Below, in pieces: positions 41,768-51,724 of a DNA stretch of 64,000 nucleotides. Source of the DNA: Granulicella cerasi (GTDB lineage: Bacteria; Acidobacteriota; Terriglobia; Terriglobales; Acidobacteriaceae); NCBI RefSeq assembly GCF_025685575.1, contig NZ_JAGSYD010000001.1, forward strand, positions 499,852-563,851, written 5' to 3'. Within the stretch, counting starts at the first letter, position 1; each line of letters begins with the position of its first letter. Under the pieces are notes generated by a model. It ran no database searches. It had not been told where the DNA came from and was given only the letters and a program-made list of their open reading frames with translations. The position numbers and the translations under genes were made by a program.

Positions 41768-44413
41768 TTACGAGAGAACGGTTTCTTCGGGAAGTTCGAC
41801 GGTCATCGTCGTGCCGACGCCAGGCGTGGACTCCACGTGGATCGTGCCGCCGTGGCGCTCCGCAATCTCCTTGGAGATGTACAGGCCGAGGCCGTTGCCG
41901 AGGTCGCCCTTCGTCGAGATGAAGGGCTGGAAGAGGCGGCCCTGCAGTTCTGCGGGGATGCCTGCACCGTTGTCCGTCACCGAGAAGCCGCGGAGCCCGT
42001 CACCCTCAAAGAGGCGGATCGTCAGCTGTCCACCCACGGGTGCAGCGTCGATACCGTTCGAGACGAGGTTCGCGAGGATCTGACGAAGCTGTCCGAGGAT
42101 GCCGTGGAAGCTCACTTCGCGGTCGCCGATGGTTTCTACGTGGATGTGGCGGTTGCGAATCTTGCCCGCGAAGAGGCGCAGCACATCTTCCACCATCGCG
42201 ATGCCGGAGAACTGCTCGGCGAGATCGCTGTTTTCGCGGTTCCAGCGCAGCGTCTGCTTGGTGATGCCGCTAATGCGCTCCAGCTCGCTTTCCACCATTC
42301 CGATGTATGTGCACGCCGAGCCTTCGGTCTGTTGGACTTCGTTGCGCAGCAGGTACATCAGGTTCGTAATCGCCTCGAGCGGATTGTTGATCTCGTGCGC
42401 GATGACGCTCGTCATGCGTCCCGTAAGTGCGAGCTTCTCGTTCACGCGCATCGCGGCTTCGCGTTCTTTGCTCTCGGTCAGATCGACAAACGTTCCGACC
42501 CAGCCCGCACGCGAAGCGCCTGCGCGTTGGAACGGCACAGCGCGCACAATGTTCCAGCGATCGCGATCACCGCGTCCGTCGTGCGTCAGTACCTCCGCTT
42601 CAAACGGGCGATTATGCTGCGTGGACTCCATCCAGCGCTCGCGGCAGAGTTCGCGGTCTTCGTCCGAGAGGATCGACGTCTCGAACCAGCGTCCCGTCAG
42701 CGGCAAACCTGCGTGGAGCCATTGATCATTCGTGTAGGTCAGACGGCCTTCATCGTCGGCGAGGAAGATCTTCACCGGCAGCGATTCTGTCAGCCGTTGG
42801 AAGCGTGCTTCGCCCAGCTCCACGGCTTCCTCCGCCTTTCGCAGACCGATCGTCGTGAGCGCCGCACGGAAATCATTCGCGGACTCCACTTCGGTCTTGC
42901 TCCACGGCTCAGCCTGTCCGCGTACCGTCTCTTTCCACTCGGCGAAGGACCCACGCGGATGCAGACGACGGTCCTGGCCGACGATCTTCTCAGGCTCACC
43001 GGCCCAGCGCACCGTGCGCACAATCTCCGGTCGAAACCACATCACGTAGCGGTCGAGCACCGACGAAATACTCATGCTCAGCACACCGCTTGCGGTCGCC
43101 AGGACCTCCTCGCGGTCGGCCCACTCCGGTTCGCGTCCCATCGCCGAGCTGGCGAAGACTTCGCCTTCCTTCGATCGACCGCTGACCCACGTGGCGATCT
43201 CGGCGATCGAAGCCGCACTCGGCACTTCGCCGTGCATGAAGACATTGCCGTCGACGACGAGCGCCACACCGCCGGCGTTGGCAATCTGTTGCACCTTGCC
43301 GAGCTGCTGTAGCAGGCCGTTCATATGGTCCGGCTCTGCGGCAAGCTGTGTCAGCACTTCGCGCTGCGTGGCGTGGAGATGCACCATCTCCTCAAGCCGT
43401 GCGGTGGTCTGGAAATTATTGATCTGCGTACTGGCAAGACGTGCCAGCATGTCACACGCCGAGCGGATCAGATACGGCACCGAATGCGGCTCCGCGTGAT
43501 GTCCGCTGACCAGGCCCCACAGCTTGCCGTTCACGAGGATCGATACGCTGAAAGACGACTTCGTCCCCATGTTGCGCATGTACTCCACATGCACCGGCGA
43601 CACCGAGCGCAACGTGCTGTAGGAGAGATCGATTTCGTGGGTCGAAAGCGTATTCGGCGCGGCCACCAGTGGCGACGGCGTGTAGTACACGTCCGGGATG
43701 ATGCGCACCGTGTTGATCGTGTAGAGCCTGCGCGCCTGCGCGGGAATGTCGGTGCCCGGAAAGCGAAGATGCAGGTAGGACGGCAGTTTGCCGTTGTTTA
43801 CCTCGGCCAGTACCGTGCCCACGCCGGCGTCGTCGAAGCTGTAGACCATGATGCGGTCAAAGCTGGTAATGGCGGCGATTTGCAGGGCAAGTGCATGGCA
43901 GAGTTCGCGCTCCGAGCGAAGGCTGCCGATGGTCGAAACGAAGTTCGTGATGACGCCGTTCATCATCTCCGCGGGCACCAGGCGGTTCTGCACTTCGAAC
44001 TCCAGCACGCGCTGCAGGCCAACGCAGTGCGAAACGATGGAGAAGGCCTCGCCGTGAATGGAGAAGATGCCGAGGAAGGTGACCGGCGTGTTCAGCTCCA
44101 CGCTGGGCGTCGTCTCGCAGACGTCCGGATGCACGCGCTTGAGCGAGAAGATAACTTCCCTCTCGAAGAGGTCGGCGAGGCGGGAGTTCAGGATGAGCTT
44201 GAGAGGAATGCCGAGAAAGCGCTCGGCGTTTTCGCTGGCTGCGATCACGCGCTCAAACGGCGGATCGAGCATGAGGTAGAAGCCGTGCTGCTGAACACTG
44301 CCTGCGAGATGGATTGGCTCATCCGCGCAGGGGATGACGTTGTCCATAGGCGACGACGCGGTGTTCGACAAAACTTCCTCCTGGGCCCAACGAACGCGTG
44401 GCGGTTCTGCCAA
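41768..44413 (-). CDS. bphP: Bacteriophytochrome histidine kinase
   Basis: This 881-residue red/far-red sensor has the biliverdin-binding Cys29 in NVIPCADEPIHLAGSVQQHG, a PAS-GAF-PHY photosensory module with FPGTDIPAQARRLYTINTVR (PASDIP-type motif) and the PHY tongue HPRGSFAEWKE, then an extra PAS domain (about residues 535-650), a HisKA helix with H673 in SVIAHEINNPLEAI and an ATPase domain (NLVSNGIDAA, VTDNGAGIP, GNGLGLYISKEI). A heme oxygenase gene sits directly upstream. No response regulator is adjacent. Confidence 0.94.
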   Translation of the reverse strand: MAEPPRVRWAQEEVLSNTASSPMDNVIPCADEPIHLAGSVQQHGFYLMLDPPFERVIAASENAERFLGIPLKLILNSRLADLFEREVIFSLKRVHPDVCETTPSVELNTPVTFLGIFSIHGEAFSIVSHCVGLQRVLEFEVQNRLVPAEMMNGVITNFVSTIGSLRSERELCHALALQIAAITSFDRIMVYSFDDAGVGTVLAEVNNGKLPSYLHLRFPGTDIPAQARRLYTINTVRIIPDVYYTPSPLVAAPNTLSTHEIDLSYSTLRSVSPVHVEYMRNMGTKSSFSVSILVNGKLWGLVSGHHAEPHSVPYLIRSACDMLARLASTQINNFQTTARLEEMVHLHATQREVLTQLAAEPDHMNGLLQQLGKVQQIANAGGVALVVDGNVFMHGEVPSAASIAEIATWVSGRSKEGEVFASSAMGREPEWADREEVLATASGVLSMSISSVLDRYVMWFRPEIVRTVRWAGEPEKIVGQDRRLHPRGSFAEWKETVRGQAEPWSKTEVESANDFRAALTTIGLRKAEEAVELGEARFQRLTESLPVKIFLADDEGRLTYTNDQWLHAGLPLTGRWFETSILSDEDRELCRERWMESTQHNRPFEAEVLTHDGRGDRDRWNIVRAVPFQRAGASRAGWVGTFVDLTESKEREAAMRVNEKLALTGRMTSVIAHEINNPLEAITNLMYLLRNEVQQTEGSACTYIGMVESELERISGITKQTLRWNRENSDLAEQFSGIAMVEDVLRLFAGKIRNRHIHVETIGDREVSFHGILGQLRQILANLVSNGIDAAPVGGQLTIRLFEGDGLRGFSVTDNGAGIPAELQGRLFQPFISTKGDLGNGLGLYISKEIAERHGGTIHVESTPGVGTTMTVELPEETVLS

Positions 44414-44489
44414 ACGAGAAACAGCTATACGTCTTCCTTCAGATGCAGAGTATGCGTTCGCGTGCAGCTCAGGACAGAAAAACGCGAAG

Positions 44490-45065
44490 CTAGTTTGCAG
44501 GGGACGCGAGCGGTGCTAGTGGAAGTATAGCCTCACGAAAGAGCCCAAACATGCGTCGTGCAGCGAAGATGACCTCTTCGGCTTTGTCGTCGGGCAGCGC
44601 CAGCAATGCCGCCTGAAACTCCTTCCAGCGCGCTCCGGTCTCTTCGCGGTAGCCGCGAAAATATGCCGTGCCATGCTCCGCATCGATTCCGAGCAGCGGC
44701 TCTACATGCTTGGCAATGTACTGCCCGCCGAGCGTAGAGCCTTCGACCACATACATTGCCCCGAGGAAGCCGGCAGGCGTACTGAAGCTCGCATCGGCGA
44801 CGAAATGCGGCGCAGGCATGGCCTCGCCGAACGCCGCGAGATCGCGCTCCAGCAGCGGCGCACGCTTGCGAGCCGCGATCAACTCCGCGTACTCCGCGGG
44901 AACGTGCGTGGCGGCCCATGCTTCCCATCCCGCGATGATCGGTGCAAAGCAGCGCAGCACCTGCGCATACTCCACGCGCGTCAGGTCAGTCTTCATCACG
45001 GGCATCAGAGCTTCGGTCGCTTGGTGTTCGGGCATCGTCGCCGTGCGCAACAGTTGGAGGTCCAT
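44490..45065 (-). CDS. bphO: Biliverdin-producing heme oxygenase
   Basis: This protein of about 191 residues has the heme oxygenase start LLRTATMPEHQATEALMP with the proximal His (about residue 14 of this start), the central GWEAWA segment and the distal-helix region FLGAMYVVEGSTLGGQYIAKH with its Gly residues. It opens heme to biliverdin, the chromophore of the phytochrome encoded 76 bp downstream, so they form one operon. Several starts are possible; the one at 45065 keeps all family motifs although GGAGG is very close to it. Confidence 0.88.
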   Translation of the reverse strand: MDLQLLRTATMPEHQATEALMPVMKTDLTRVEYAQVLRCFAPIIAGWEAWAATHVPAEYAELIAARKRAPLLERDLAAFGEAMPAPHFVADASFSTPAGFLGAMYVVEGSTLGGQYIAKHVEPLLGIDAEHGTAYFRGYREETGARWKEFQAALLALPDDKAEEVIFAARRMFGLFREAILPLAPLASPAN

Positions 45066-45235
45066 GCCTCCATTCTTCCATGCGCTCTCCTGCTTTGCAG
45101 GCCGTGCCTGCGCGGCTGTTAGCCCCGTAGTAAACATGGACTCAGCCTCAGCCAACGTGAAAAACTCGAAGCAGCATCAGACTCAGCAACAGGAAAACGA
45201 ACAGCCGAAGAGGCTGCGTGGAGGCGAGCGTCGCA

Positions 45236-45745
45236 ATGCGCGTGATCAGCGGAATGGTTTTGGCGGGAGTGTTAATGGCAGGTGTGGCAACGACCAGCGC
45301 GGAGCCGCTGCCGTCCAGGCTGCAGGGCACATGGCGTATCACGCGCGTGCTGCCTACGAGCAATCGCTCCTGCTGGAACCGCAATCAGGCAATGCCTCTG
45401 GTGGGTTCCACGCTGACGTACACGCCGAGCGCCATGCGTTGGCAGGGCGGAGAAGTCACGCTGACCGACATCGCCACACGCACCGTCACGGCGAATGATT
45501 TCTCCGAGGAGAACCCCGGCGAAGCGGGCAAGTCCGCCAGCTTCACGCAGCTTGGCATCCACGCCCCGCAGGTTGTCGAAGTCGACATGCAGCACGAAGA
45601 CATGGACATCACCGGAGCGACCACCGAAGTCCCCGGCGACTCTGTCCTGATCGCTGGCCCCGGTCGCATCGTCGTCAGCGCCTGCGGTGTCTACTTCGAG
45701 GCGACCCGTACCGGCGGCGTAGAACGCGCCTCCATCCGCCGCTAG
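45236..45745 (+). CDS. Secreted protein of unknown function
   Basis: This protein of about 169 residues starts with a signal peptide (MRVISGMVLAGVLMAGVATT, cleavage near SAEP). The mature part begins LQGTWRITRVLPTSNRSCWN, a lipocalin-like GxW opening, and contains two Cys. The rest looks beta-rich. I do not recognise a family with confidence. GGAGG lies about 11 bases before the ATG. It is divergent from the heme oxygenase gene and followed by a GGGTGCCCC repeat. Confidence 0.65.
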   Translation: MRVISGMVLAGVLMAGVATTSAEPLPSRLQGTWRITRVLPTSNRSCWNRNQAMPLVGSTLTYTPSAMRWQGGEVTLTDIATRTVTANDFSEENPGEAGKSASFTQLGIHAPQVVEVDMQHEDMDITGATTEVPGDSVLIAGPGRIVVSACGVYFEATRTGGVERASIRR

Positions 45746-45766
45746 GTACTCTCCGCGCCGAAAACC

Positions 45767-45817
45767 GGGTGCCCATAGCCAAGACCGGGTGCCCCATATC
45801 TGCGCAGCAGATGTGGG
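45767..45817. repeat. GGGTGCCCC repeat, TATCTGC stem variant
   Basis: Two direct copies of ACCGGGTGCCC (from 45764 and 45784) are followed by the hairpin CCCATATCTGC-GCA-GCAGATGTGGG at 45793-45817. The head is the same as at 19440 and 34650, but the stem sequence is unrelated to theirs. Confidence 0.8.
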
Positions 45818-45864
45818 CTTGTAGAATTCATCCGCTCCAGAATCCGCTCCAAAACCCGCGACGA

Positions 45865-48309
45865 TTAGTTCCGCAGTTCCACCACAGTCGCTCCCTGCCC
45901 GCCTTCGTTATAAGGAGGCTCGGTGATCGACGCCACATGCGGATGGTTCTTGAGGAAGTCCCGCAGCGTGCGCCGCAAAATCCCCATACCCACGCCGTGC
46001 ACCACGCGCACCCGCGGCAATCCCGCTAAGAACGCCTGCTCCACAAACCGATCGACCTCGCCTTCAGCCTCATCCGCCGTGCGGCCGATCACGTTGATCT
46101 CCGTCGTCATGTAGTCCGAGTCACTCGACGAGCTCTGCACATGCACGCCGCCGCCACGACGACGCACCGCATCGATCGGACGCTCGCGCACCGGCGTCAC
46201 CTCAAGCACATCGCTCATCGGCACACGCATCTTCATCGCGCCCACGTTCACTTCGAGCGTCTTCGCATCAATCACACGCGCCACTCGGCCTTCGCTGTTC
46301 AACGACTTCAACCGCACCAGATCGCCAGCCTTCGGTTCGCGCTTGTTGTCCTGCTTCTTCGCACTCGCAGGGGTAGGGTCCTTCGCCGCCACGGTCGACT
46401 GAAAACGCTCACCAAACTCGCGCTTCAGCCCCGCAATGCGCACCGCCGCATCGCGCGCAATCTTCTTCGCGACGGTCTTGTCGTCAATCGCCTTCACGGT
46501 GTCGCGAAGCTGACCTTCAAACTCCTCGATCAGCTTCTCGAGATCGCGGCGCATCTCGCGCGCATACGCCTGCATCTGCGCGCGCCCTTCCACCGCAAGG
46601 TGCGAGCGCTCGTTGTCGAGCTTGCGCTGCGTCTCCGCAAGCGTCTCGCGTTCCTGCGCGGCAAGGCCGAGCTGATTGTGCAACTCGTCAAGAAAGCGCG
46701 CAATGTCGGCCTGCTGCGTCGTACGCTGCGCTCGCGCCACCTCGACAATCGCGGGGTCCATGCCCAAACGCGCGGCGATGTTCAAACCCGCCGAAGCACC
46801 CGGCACGCCAAGCCGCAGCTCGTACGTTGGCGAGAGCGTCGCTTCATCAAATCCCACCGCTGCGTTGAACACGCCAGCCTCACCCGCGGCATACACTTTC
46901 AACGCCGTAAGGTGCGTGGTGATGAACGTCCACGTGTTGCGCGCGAGGAAGTGCTTCGCCACCGCAACTGCAAGCGCCGCGCCCTCTTCCGGATCAGTCG
47001 CCGAGCCAAGCTCATCCAGCAGCACGAGCGAACGATCATCCGCCACGCGCGAGATGCGGTCCACATTCACCACATGCGCGGAGAAGGTGGAGAGGTTCTG
47101 CTCAATCGACTGCGCATCGCCGATGTCCGCGTAAACAGCGGTGAAAAGCGGCAGCGTCGCGCGCATCGCCGGCACCGGCATACCTGCCTGCGCCATCAGC
47201 ACGAGCAGTCCACTCGTCTTCAGTGCCACCGTTTTACCGCCTGTATTCGGGCCGGAGATGATCATCTCGCGCGGCCCCGCAGGCAGCATGATGTCGAGCG
47301 GCGTGATGCGTCCATCGCTCTCGCGCAGACGCATCTCCAGCAAAGGATGCCGCGCCTGCTCCAACGCAAACTCGCCTTCAAAGCTCGGCCGCACGCACGC
47401 GAAATCTTCGGCAAAACGCGCCACCGCTTGATGCGCGTCCACCTGCGCCAACACCTCGGCGCCAAGCTGCAACGATGCAGCGTTCGTCGCCACGGCGCGC
47501 GTCATCATCACGAGAATGCGATGAATCTCCGCCTGCTCTTCATCGAGCAAACGCACGAGTTCGTTGTTGGCCTCAATCGTCTCCAGCGGCTCCACAAACA
47601 CCGTCTGCCCCGTGGAGCTCGAGCCATGCACGACGCCCTGCACTTTGCGCCGCGCTTCCACCTTCACAGGAATCACAAAGCGCTCACCGCGCACGGTGAT
47701 CAGCGCATCCTGCACGCTGCCGTCTTCGCTCAAGCGCCCCAGCGCGCGGCGCAACGTGTCCTCAATCGCACGATGCTGCCGCGCCATCTCGCGACGAATG
47801 CGTGCGAGGTCCGGCGACGCATCATCAGCCAGCGAACCATCCGGCTCAATCTTGCCCTGCAACGTGCGCAGCAATCCGCCAAGATCAAACTCCAGCAGCG
47901 GAGCCGACAACGCTTCAATCGCAGGCCACTTGCAGCGCACCGCATCCGGCGGCGACATCACCAGCTGCGTCCACTCAGCCACGCGCTCGGCGTGCGCCAA
48001 CACATCGAGCAACTCCGCAGCTTCCAACGCCGCGCCCTGAATGCGCGCCTTGTCCAGCAGGTTCTTCGGATCGATCAGTCCGCGAAAATTGAAGAGCGCG
48101 CCTGCAGTCACCAACGGACGCATCTCCGCTGTGCGCGTCTGCTGCGCGGCAATCCACTCACGCTCCGCCGATGGCTCCAACGCCAGCACGCGCGCCTTGC
48201 CCAGCGGCGAACGCGCACCGCTGCTCACGCGCTCGCGCAGCAACTCCCACTGCAGCGCCGCGCCGCCGCGTTCAGACAAGCTCATCGGTACTTCGGACCC
48301 TACGTTCAT
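45865..48309 (-). CDS. mutS2: Endonuclease MutS2
   Basis: This 814-residue protein has the MutS core without the mismatch-binding domain: lever/clamp helices, the Walker A GPNTGGKT near residue 355, Walker B LVLLDELGSATDPEEG and the ABC signature region STFSAH, then a long coiled coil and a C-terminal Smr domain (residues about 735-814, with HGVGMGILRRTLRDFL). MutS2 proteins act on branched DNA and limit recombination, and some split collided ribosomes. The ATG at 48309 has GGAGAG nearby; 48285 is an alternative start. Confidence 0.94.
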   Translation of the reverse strand: MNVGSEVPMSLSERGGAALQWELLRERVSSGARSPLGKARVLALEPSAEREWIAAQQTRTAEMRPLVTAGALFNFRGLIDPKNLLDKARIQGAALEAAELLDVLAHAERVAEWTQLVMSPPDAVRCKWPAIEALSAPLLEFDLGGLLRTLQGKIEPDGSLADDASPDLARIRREMARQHRAIEDTLRRALGRLSEDGSVQDALITVRGERFVIPVKVEARRKVQGVVHGSSSTGQTVFVEPLETIEANNELVRLLDEEQAEIHRILVMMTRAVATNAASLQLGAEVLAQVDAHQAVARFAEDFACVRPSFEGEFALEQARHPLLEMRLRESDGRITPLDIMLPAGPREMIISGPNTGGKTVALKTSGLLVLMAQAGMPVPAMRATLPLFTAVYADIGDAQSIEQNLSTFSAHVVNVDRISRVADDRSLVLLDELGSATDPEEGAALAVAVAKHFLARNTWTFITTHLTALKVYAAGEAGVFNAAVGFDEATLSPTYELRLGVPGASAGLNIAARLGMDPAIVEVARAQRTTQQADIARFLDELHNQLGLAAQERETLAETQRKLDNERSHLAVEGRAQMQAYAREMRRDLEKLIEEFEGQLRDTVKAIDDKTVAKKIARDAAVRIAGLKREFGERFQSTVAAKDPTPASAKKQDNKREPKAGDLVRLKSLNSEGRVARVIDAKTLEVNVGAMKMRVPMSDVLEVTPVRERPIDAVRRRGGGVHVQSSSSDSDYMTTEINVIGRTADEAEGEVDRFVEQAFLAGLPRVRVVHGVGMGILRRTLRDFLKNHPHVASITEPPYNEGGQGATVVELRN

Positions 48310-48420
48310 CTCTCCATCTTAAGCCGCGCGCAGATTTTTCTCCGTACGCACCGCTTTCGCCGTAGCATCGGAGCCAGTTCTCAGGACGACAATCTACGCA
48401 TCTCCAAAAGAGAGATACCC

Positions 48421-49140
48421 ATGCCCACACCCCTTGCTCCACCGGTGATGAAGCGTGCCGACGACGTCTTCTTCACCACTCTTTCCGTGATCATGCTCGC
48501 CTTCGTCGTCGTTGGATTCGCCCCCAGCTACTTTCTCCGCGGAGCCGTCTTCGCCACGCTCCCCAGCCTTCTCGTCCACCTCCATGGCGCAGCGTTTTCG
48601 TCGTGGATCATCCTCTTCGTCGTGCAGTCGAGCCTGGTCGCAACCGGCAACATCCGTCTGCATCGCAAACTTGGCTACGCGGGCGCTGTGCTCGCGGCGC
48701 TGATGGTCATCTTCGGCATCACCGCCACCATCGGTGCACTACGTCGTGGCGCGGAGCTGCCTTCGTTCTTCACGCCCCCCTCGTTTCTCGTCACGAACAC
48801 GCTCGGTATCCTCATCTTCGGCGCGTACGTTGGCGTGGCTGTTTGGAAGCGAAACAATCGCAAGGTGCACAAGCGCCTGATGCTCATCGCGAACACGATG
48901 ATCCTTCCGCCCGCGCTCTCGCGCATCGAGTTCGTGCAGACGCACTTCTACATGATCCCGGTGATCTGCCTTGGCACGGTCGTGCTGCTCTTCGTCTACG
49001 ACCTCTTCACCTGGCGCAAGCCGCTGCTCGTTACAGTGCTCGGCGGCTTACTCTACGTCGCGGCCAACCCGCTGATGGACGCCGTGCAGCACACCGCCTT
49101 CGCCCAACGCGCGGTGGCGTGGGCTCAGCATCATCCATGA
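48421..49140 (+). CDS. Polytopic membrane protein of unknown function
   Basis: This 239-residue protein has about seven transmembrane segments, starting at residues 16-40 (FFTTLSVIMLAFVVVGF) and ending near residue 220. Repeated HxxH-like pairs occur at LLVHLHGAAFSSW and near RLHRKLGY and KVHKRLML, which resemble heme- or metal-associated membrane proteins such as the DUF2306-type group, but this is only similarity of pattern. A GAGAG site precedes the ATG. hemB follows 35 bp downstream and may be co-transcribed. Confidence 0.75.
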   Translation: MPTPLAPPVMKRADDVFFTTLSVIMLAFVVVGFAPSYFLRGAVFATLPSLLVHLHGAAFSSWIILFVVQSSLVATGNIRLHRKLGYAGAVLAALMVIFGITATIGALRRGAELPSFFTPPSFLVTNTLGILIFGAYVGVAVWKRNNRKVHKRLMLIANTMILPPALSRIEFVQTHFYMIPVICLGTVVLLFVYDLFTWRKPLLVTVLGGLLYVAANPLMDAVQHTAFAQRAVAWAQHHP

Positions 49141-49175
49141 GGCTGAGGATGAGGCCGCGCGCGTAAACTAAGAGC

Positions 49176-50162
49176 ATGAGCTTTCCCGCCACACGCCTTC
49201 GTCGTCTGCGTTCTTCTGCCGCTATGCGCTCGCTCGTGCGCGAGACGCGGCTCGAACGCTCCGCGCTGATCTACCCGCTCTTCATCTGCGAGGGCGAAGG
49301 CGTGCGTCGCGAAGTCAGCTCCATGCCCGGCGTCTTCAACCTCTCCATCGACGAGGCCGTGAAGGAAGCCGAGCAGTGCGCTGAGCTCGGACTCGGCGGC
49401 CTGCTGCTCTTCGGCATCCCGAGCGAGAAGGACGAGCAAGCCTCCGGCGCCTACGCAAACGACGGCATCGTGCAGCGTGCGATTCGCGCCATCAAGGCCA
49501 ACCGCTCCACGCGCGAACTGCTGTTGATCGCCGACGTTTGCCTCTGCGAGTACACCGCCAACGGCCACTGCGGCCTGATCGAGCAACACCACGACCACTA
49601 CGAAATCGCCAACGACGCCTCGCTGCCGTTGATCGCAAAGACCGCCGCCTCACTCGCTCTCGCGGGCGCAGATATCGTCGCACCGAGCGACATGATGGAC
49701 GGCCGCGTCGCCGCCATCCGCCGCGCGCTCGACGAAGCCGGCAAGCCGAACACGCCCATCATGAGCTACGCCAGCAAGTTCGCCTCTGCCTTCTACGGGC
49801 CCTTCCGCGAAGCCGCTGACTCCGCACCGCAGTTCGGTGATCGCCGCTCGTATCAGATGGATGGCGCCAACCGCCGCGAAGCCCTGCGCGAGATCGCCGA
49901 GGACATCGAAGAGGGCGCGGACATGCTGCTCATGAAGCCCGCCATGCCGTACCTCGACATCGTCCGCGAAGCCCGCGACCGATTCGATCTGCCGATGGGC
50001 GCCTACCAGGTCTCGGGTGAGTACGCGATGCTGCAAGCCGCCTTCGCCAAAGGCTGGCTTGAGCGCGAACGCACCATCGTCGAGTCGCTACTCGCCATGC
50101 GCCGCGCCGGCGCGGACTTCATCGTGACCTACTTCGCCAAGGAAGCGGCACCTCTGCTCTAG
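49176..50162 (+). CDS. hemB: Delta-aminolevulinic acid dehydratase (porphobilinogen synthase)
   Basis: This 328-residue enzyme joins two 5-aminolevulinates to porphobilinogen in heme synthesis. It has the Cys-rich zinc site [14 protein letters not shown] (three Cys, so zinc-dependent), the Schiff-base Lys motifs [16 protein letters not shown] and [13 protein letters not shown], and the C-terminal [11 protein letters not shown]. Length is standard. Its product pathway supplies heme to the heme oxygenase encoded 4 kb away, although no regulatory link is visible. Confidence 0.96.
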   Translation: MSFPATRLRRLRSSAAMRSLVRETRLERSALIYPLFICEGEGVRREVSSMPGVFNLSIDEAVKEAEQCAELGLGGLLLFGIPSEKDEQASGAYANDGIVQRAIRAIKANRSTRELLLIADVCLCEYTANGHCGLIEQHHDHYEIANDASLPLIAKTAASLALAGADIVAPSDMMDGRVAAIRRALDEAGKPNTPIMSYASKFASAFYGPFREAADSAPQFGDRRSYQMDGANRREALREIAEDIEEGADMLLMKPAMPYLDIVREARDRFDLPMGAYQVSGEYAMLQAAFAKGWLERERTIVESLLAMRRAGADFIVTYFAKEAAPLL

Positions 50163-50171
50163 CTTGTCCGT

Positions 50172-50693
50172 TTAGCTTTCGTCGTATTCGCGGAACAGCT
50201 CTTCCAGGCTCACCGCGATTGCAGTGTTCGCCACACGCAGCACTCCATCGGCAGGCTGCTCGAAGCCTCGTGCTGATGCGTGATAGCCAATCCGCTTCCA
50301 CGGATCGACCACCCAGACGTCGCGAACGCCGATGGACGCGTAGTCTTCAACGCGATTCTGCACTTCGCGCAGACGATCATCCGCCGACAGCACTTCAATG
50401 CAAAGCAGCGGCGCGAAGGTGATGATGTCATCCTTGGGATCATCCGCGCGAAGAACACAAATATCCGGGATGCGATAACGGCTCGAAGTGATCTGCACGC
50501 GCTGCTCAGGCAGAGGGCGAACATGCCACTTCTTGCGCTGATCGCGAAACATTCCATACAGAATGCCTTGAATCAAAGCGTGCGGCTGCTCGCCTACGTT
50601 TCTCTCCTTCAACTCGCCGTCAATGTAGTCAACGTCGGGCCGGTAGGTGGTCCTCAGATATTCCTGTACCGAGACGAGAACGGCAGATGCCAT
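50172..50693 (-). CDS. Uma2-family putative endonuclease
   Basis: This 173-residue protein has the Uma2 (DUF820) layout: VQEYLRTTYRPDVDYIDGEL, EQPHALIQGIL, RIPDICVLRADDP and LCIEVLSADDRLREVQNRVEDYASIGVRDVWVVDP. The PD...ExL...K-type pattern is a PD-(D/E)XK nuclease fold, although the usual Lys is hard to assign. Members are widespread in cyanobacteria and other environmental bacteria, with unknown roles. It is convergent with hemB, with 9 bp between stops. Confidence 0.85.
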   Translation of the reverse strand: MASAVLVSVQEYLRTTYRPDVDYIDGELKERNVGEQPHALIQGILYGMFRDQRKKWHVRPLPEQRVQITSSRYRIPDICVLRADDPKDDIITFAPLLCIEVLSADDRLREVQNRVEDYASIGVRDVWVVDPWKRIGYHASARGFEQPADGVLRVANTAIAVSLEELFREYDES

Positions 50694-50743
50694 AGCGCAA
50701 ACCCTCGTGGAGCCATGCTACTCCGAAATCCTTCAAAACGCCG

Positions 50744-51716
50744 CTAAATCAAGCTCTCACGCAACAACCGCTTCCACCCCGGCACATCCAGCTCCCACAC
50801 CACTTTCACCGGTCTCGCCAACTCCCGCGCCTCGCCCCACACCTTCGCGTTGCGCGCGTCACCGCTTACGCCCAGCACATCCACCACGCTCATGCCACGC
50901 GTGAGTTCGCTCGACGCTTCGATCTGCACATAGTGCTCGCTCGCCCGCAACGCCAACTCAGGCTCGAGCAACAACGCCATCGCCGTCGGGTCCGGCAGCG
51001 AGATCCCATGCTCGCCCGTCTGCGTAAAGTACGCCGCCTTGCCCGTGCTGTTGCACTCAATCGCAAACCGCGCGAGCGGCGTATCCAGCGCCTCCACCTC
51101 AGCGATATCCGCCTCGTTCAGCACCGCCTCATGCCGCGAAAGCTGCCAACCCACCAGCTCCAACTTCAGCTTCGAAAGAAACACACGCCGCGCGGCTTCC
51201 GGGTCCACCCACAGGTTGAACTCCGCCGCCGGAGTCACGTTGCCCTCGCACGCCGGCGCGCCGCCCATCACCAGGCAGCGGCTCACCCACGCCGGCAAAC
51301 GCGGCTCGCGCTCCAACGCCATCGCCAAGTTCGTCAGCGGCCCCAGCGTGATGATCTCCAACCCAGGATGTTCGCGTGCTGCCGCGATGATGGCGTCCAC
51401 AGCAGGCATCGCCTCCGGCTTCTTCGCCACCGGAGCCATGCCGTGATCGCCCAGCCCATCCATGCCGTGAAACCACGTCGCCGGCTCCAGCGGCCGCTGC
51501 AGCGGAGCCTCCGCGCCCACGTACACCGGCACGTCCTTGCCGCAGCTCCACGGTGTAGCACGCGTTGCTCGCGCCCTGCGTCACCGGCACATTGCCCGCG
51601 ACCACGGTGATCGCCACCACCTCCACCAGCGGCGACTGCAACGCCATCATCAACGCCACCGCGTCGTCCGAGGCCGTGTCGGTGTCGATCAAAACTTTGC
51701 GAGGATCAGTCTTCAT
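50744..51716 (-). pseudogene. Inosine-uridine nucleoside hydrolase, frameshifted
   Basis: The N-terminal part ([20 protein letters not shown], with the DxDxxxDD calcium site, then [17 protein letters not shown]) is in one frame and the rest ([66 protein letters not shown]) is in another. The break is near 51542, where one or two bases seem lost between the codons for EL and GKD. Otherwise the family is complete (about 320 residues). It is a recent pseudogene, a programmed shift or a sequence error. Confidence 0.85.
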
Positions 51717-51724
51717 CAACCTTC

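Noticed and set aside
46141-48420. Very long open frame on the plus strand opposite mutS2 (His/Arg-rich product)
   Set aside because: It is an antisense shadow caused by high GC at codon third positions; mutS2 has full domain structure on the other strand. Only the last 239 codons, from 48421, form a real gene.
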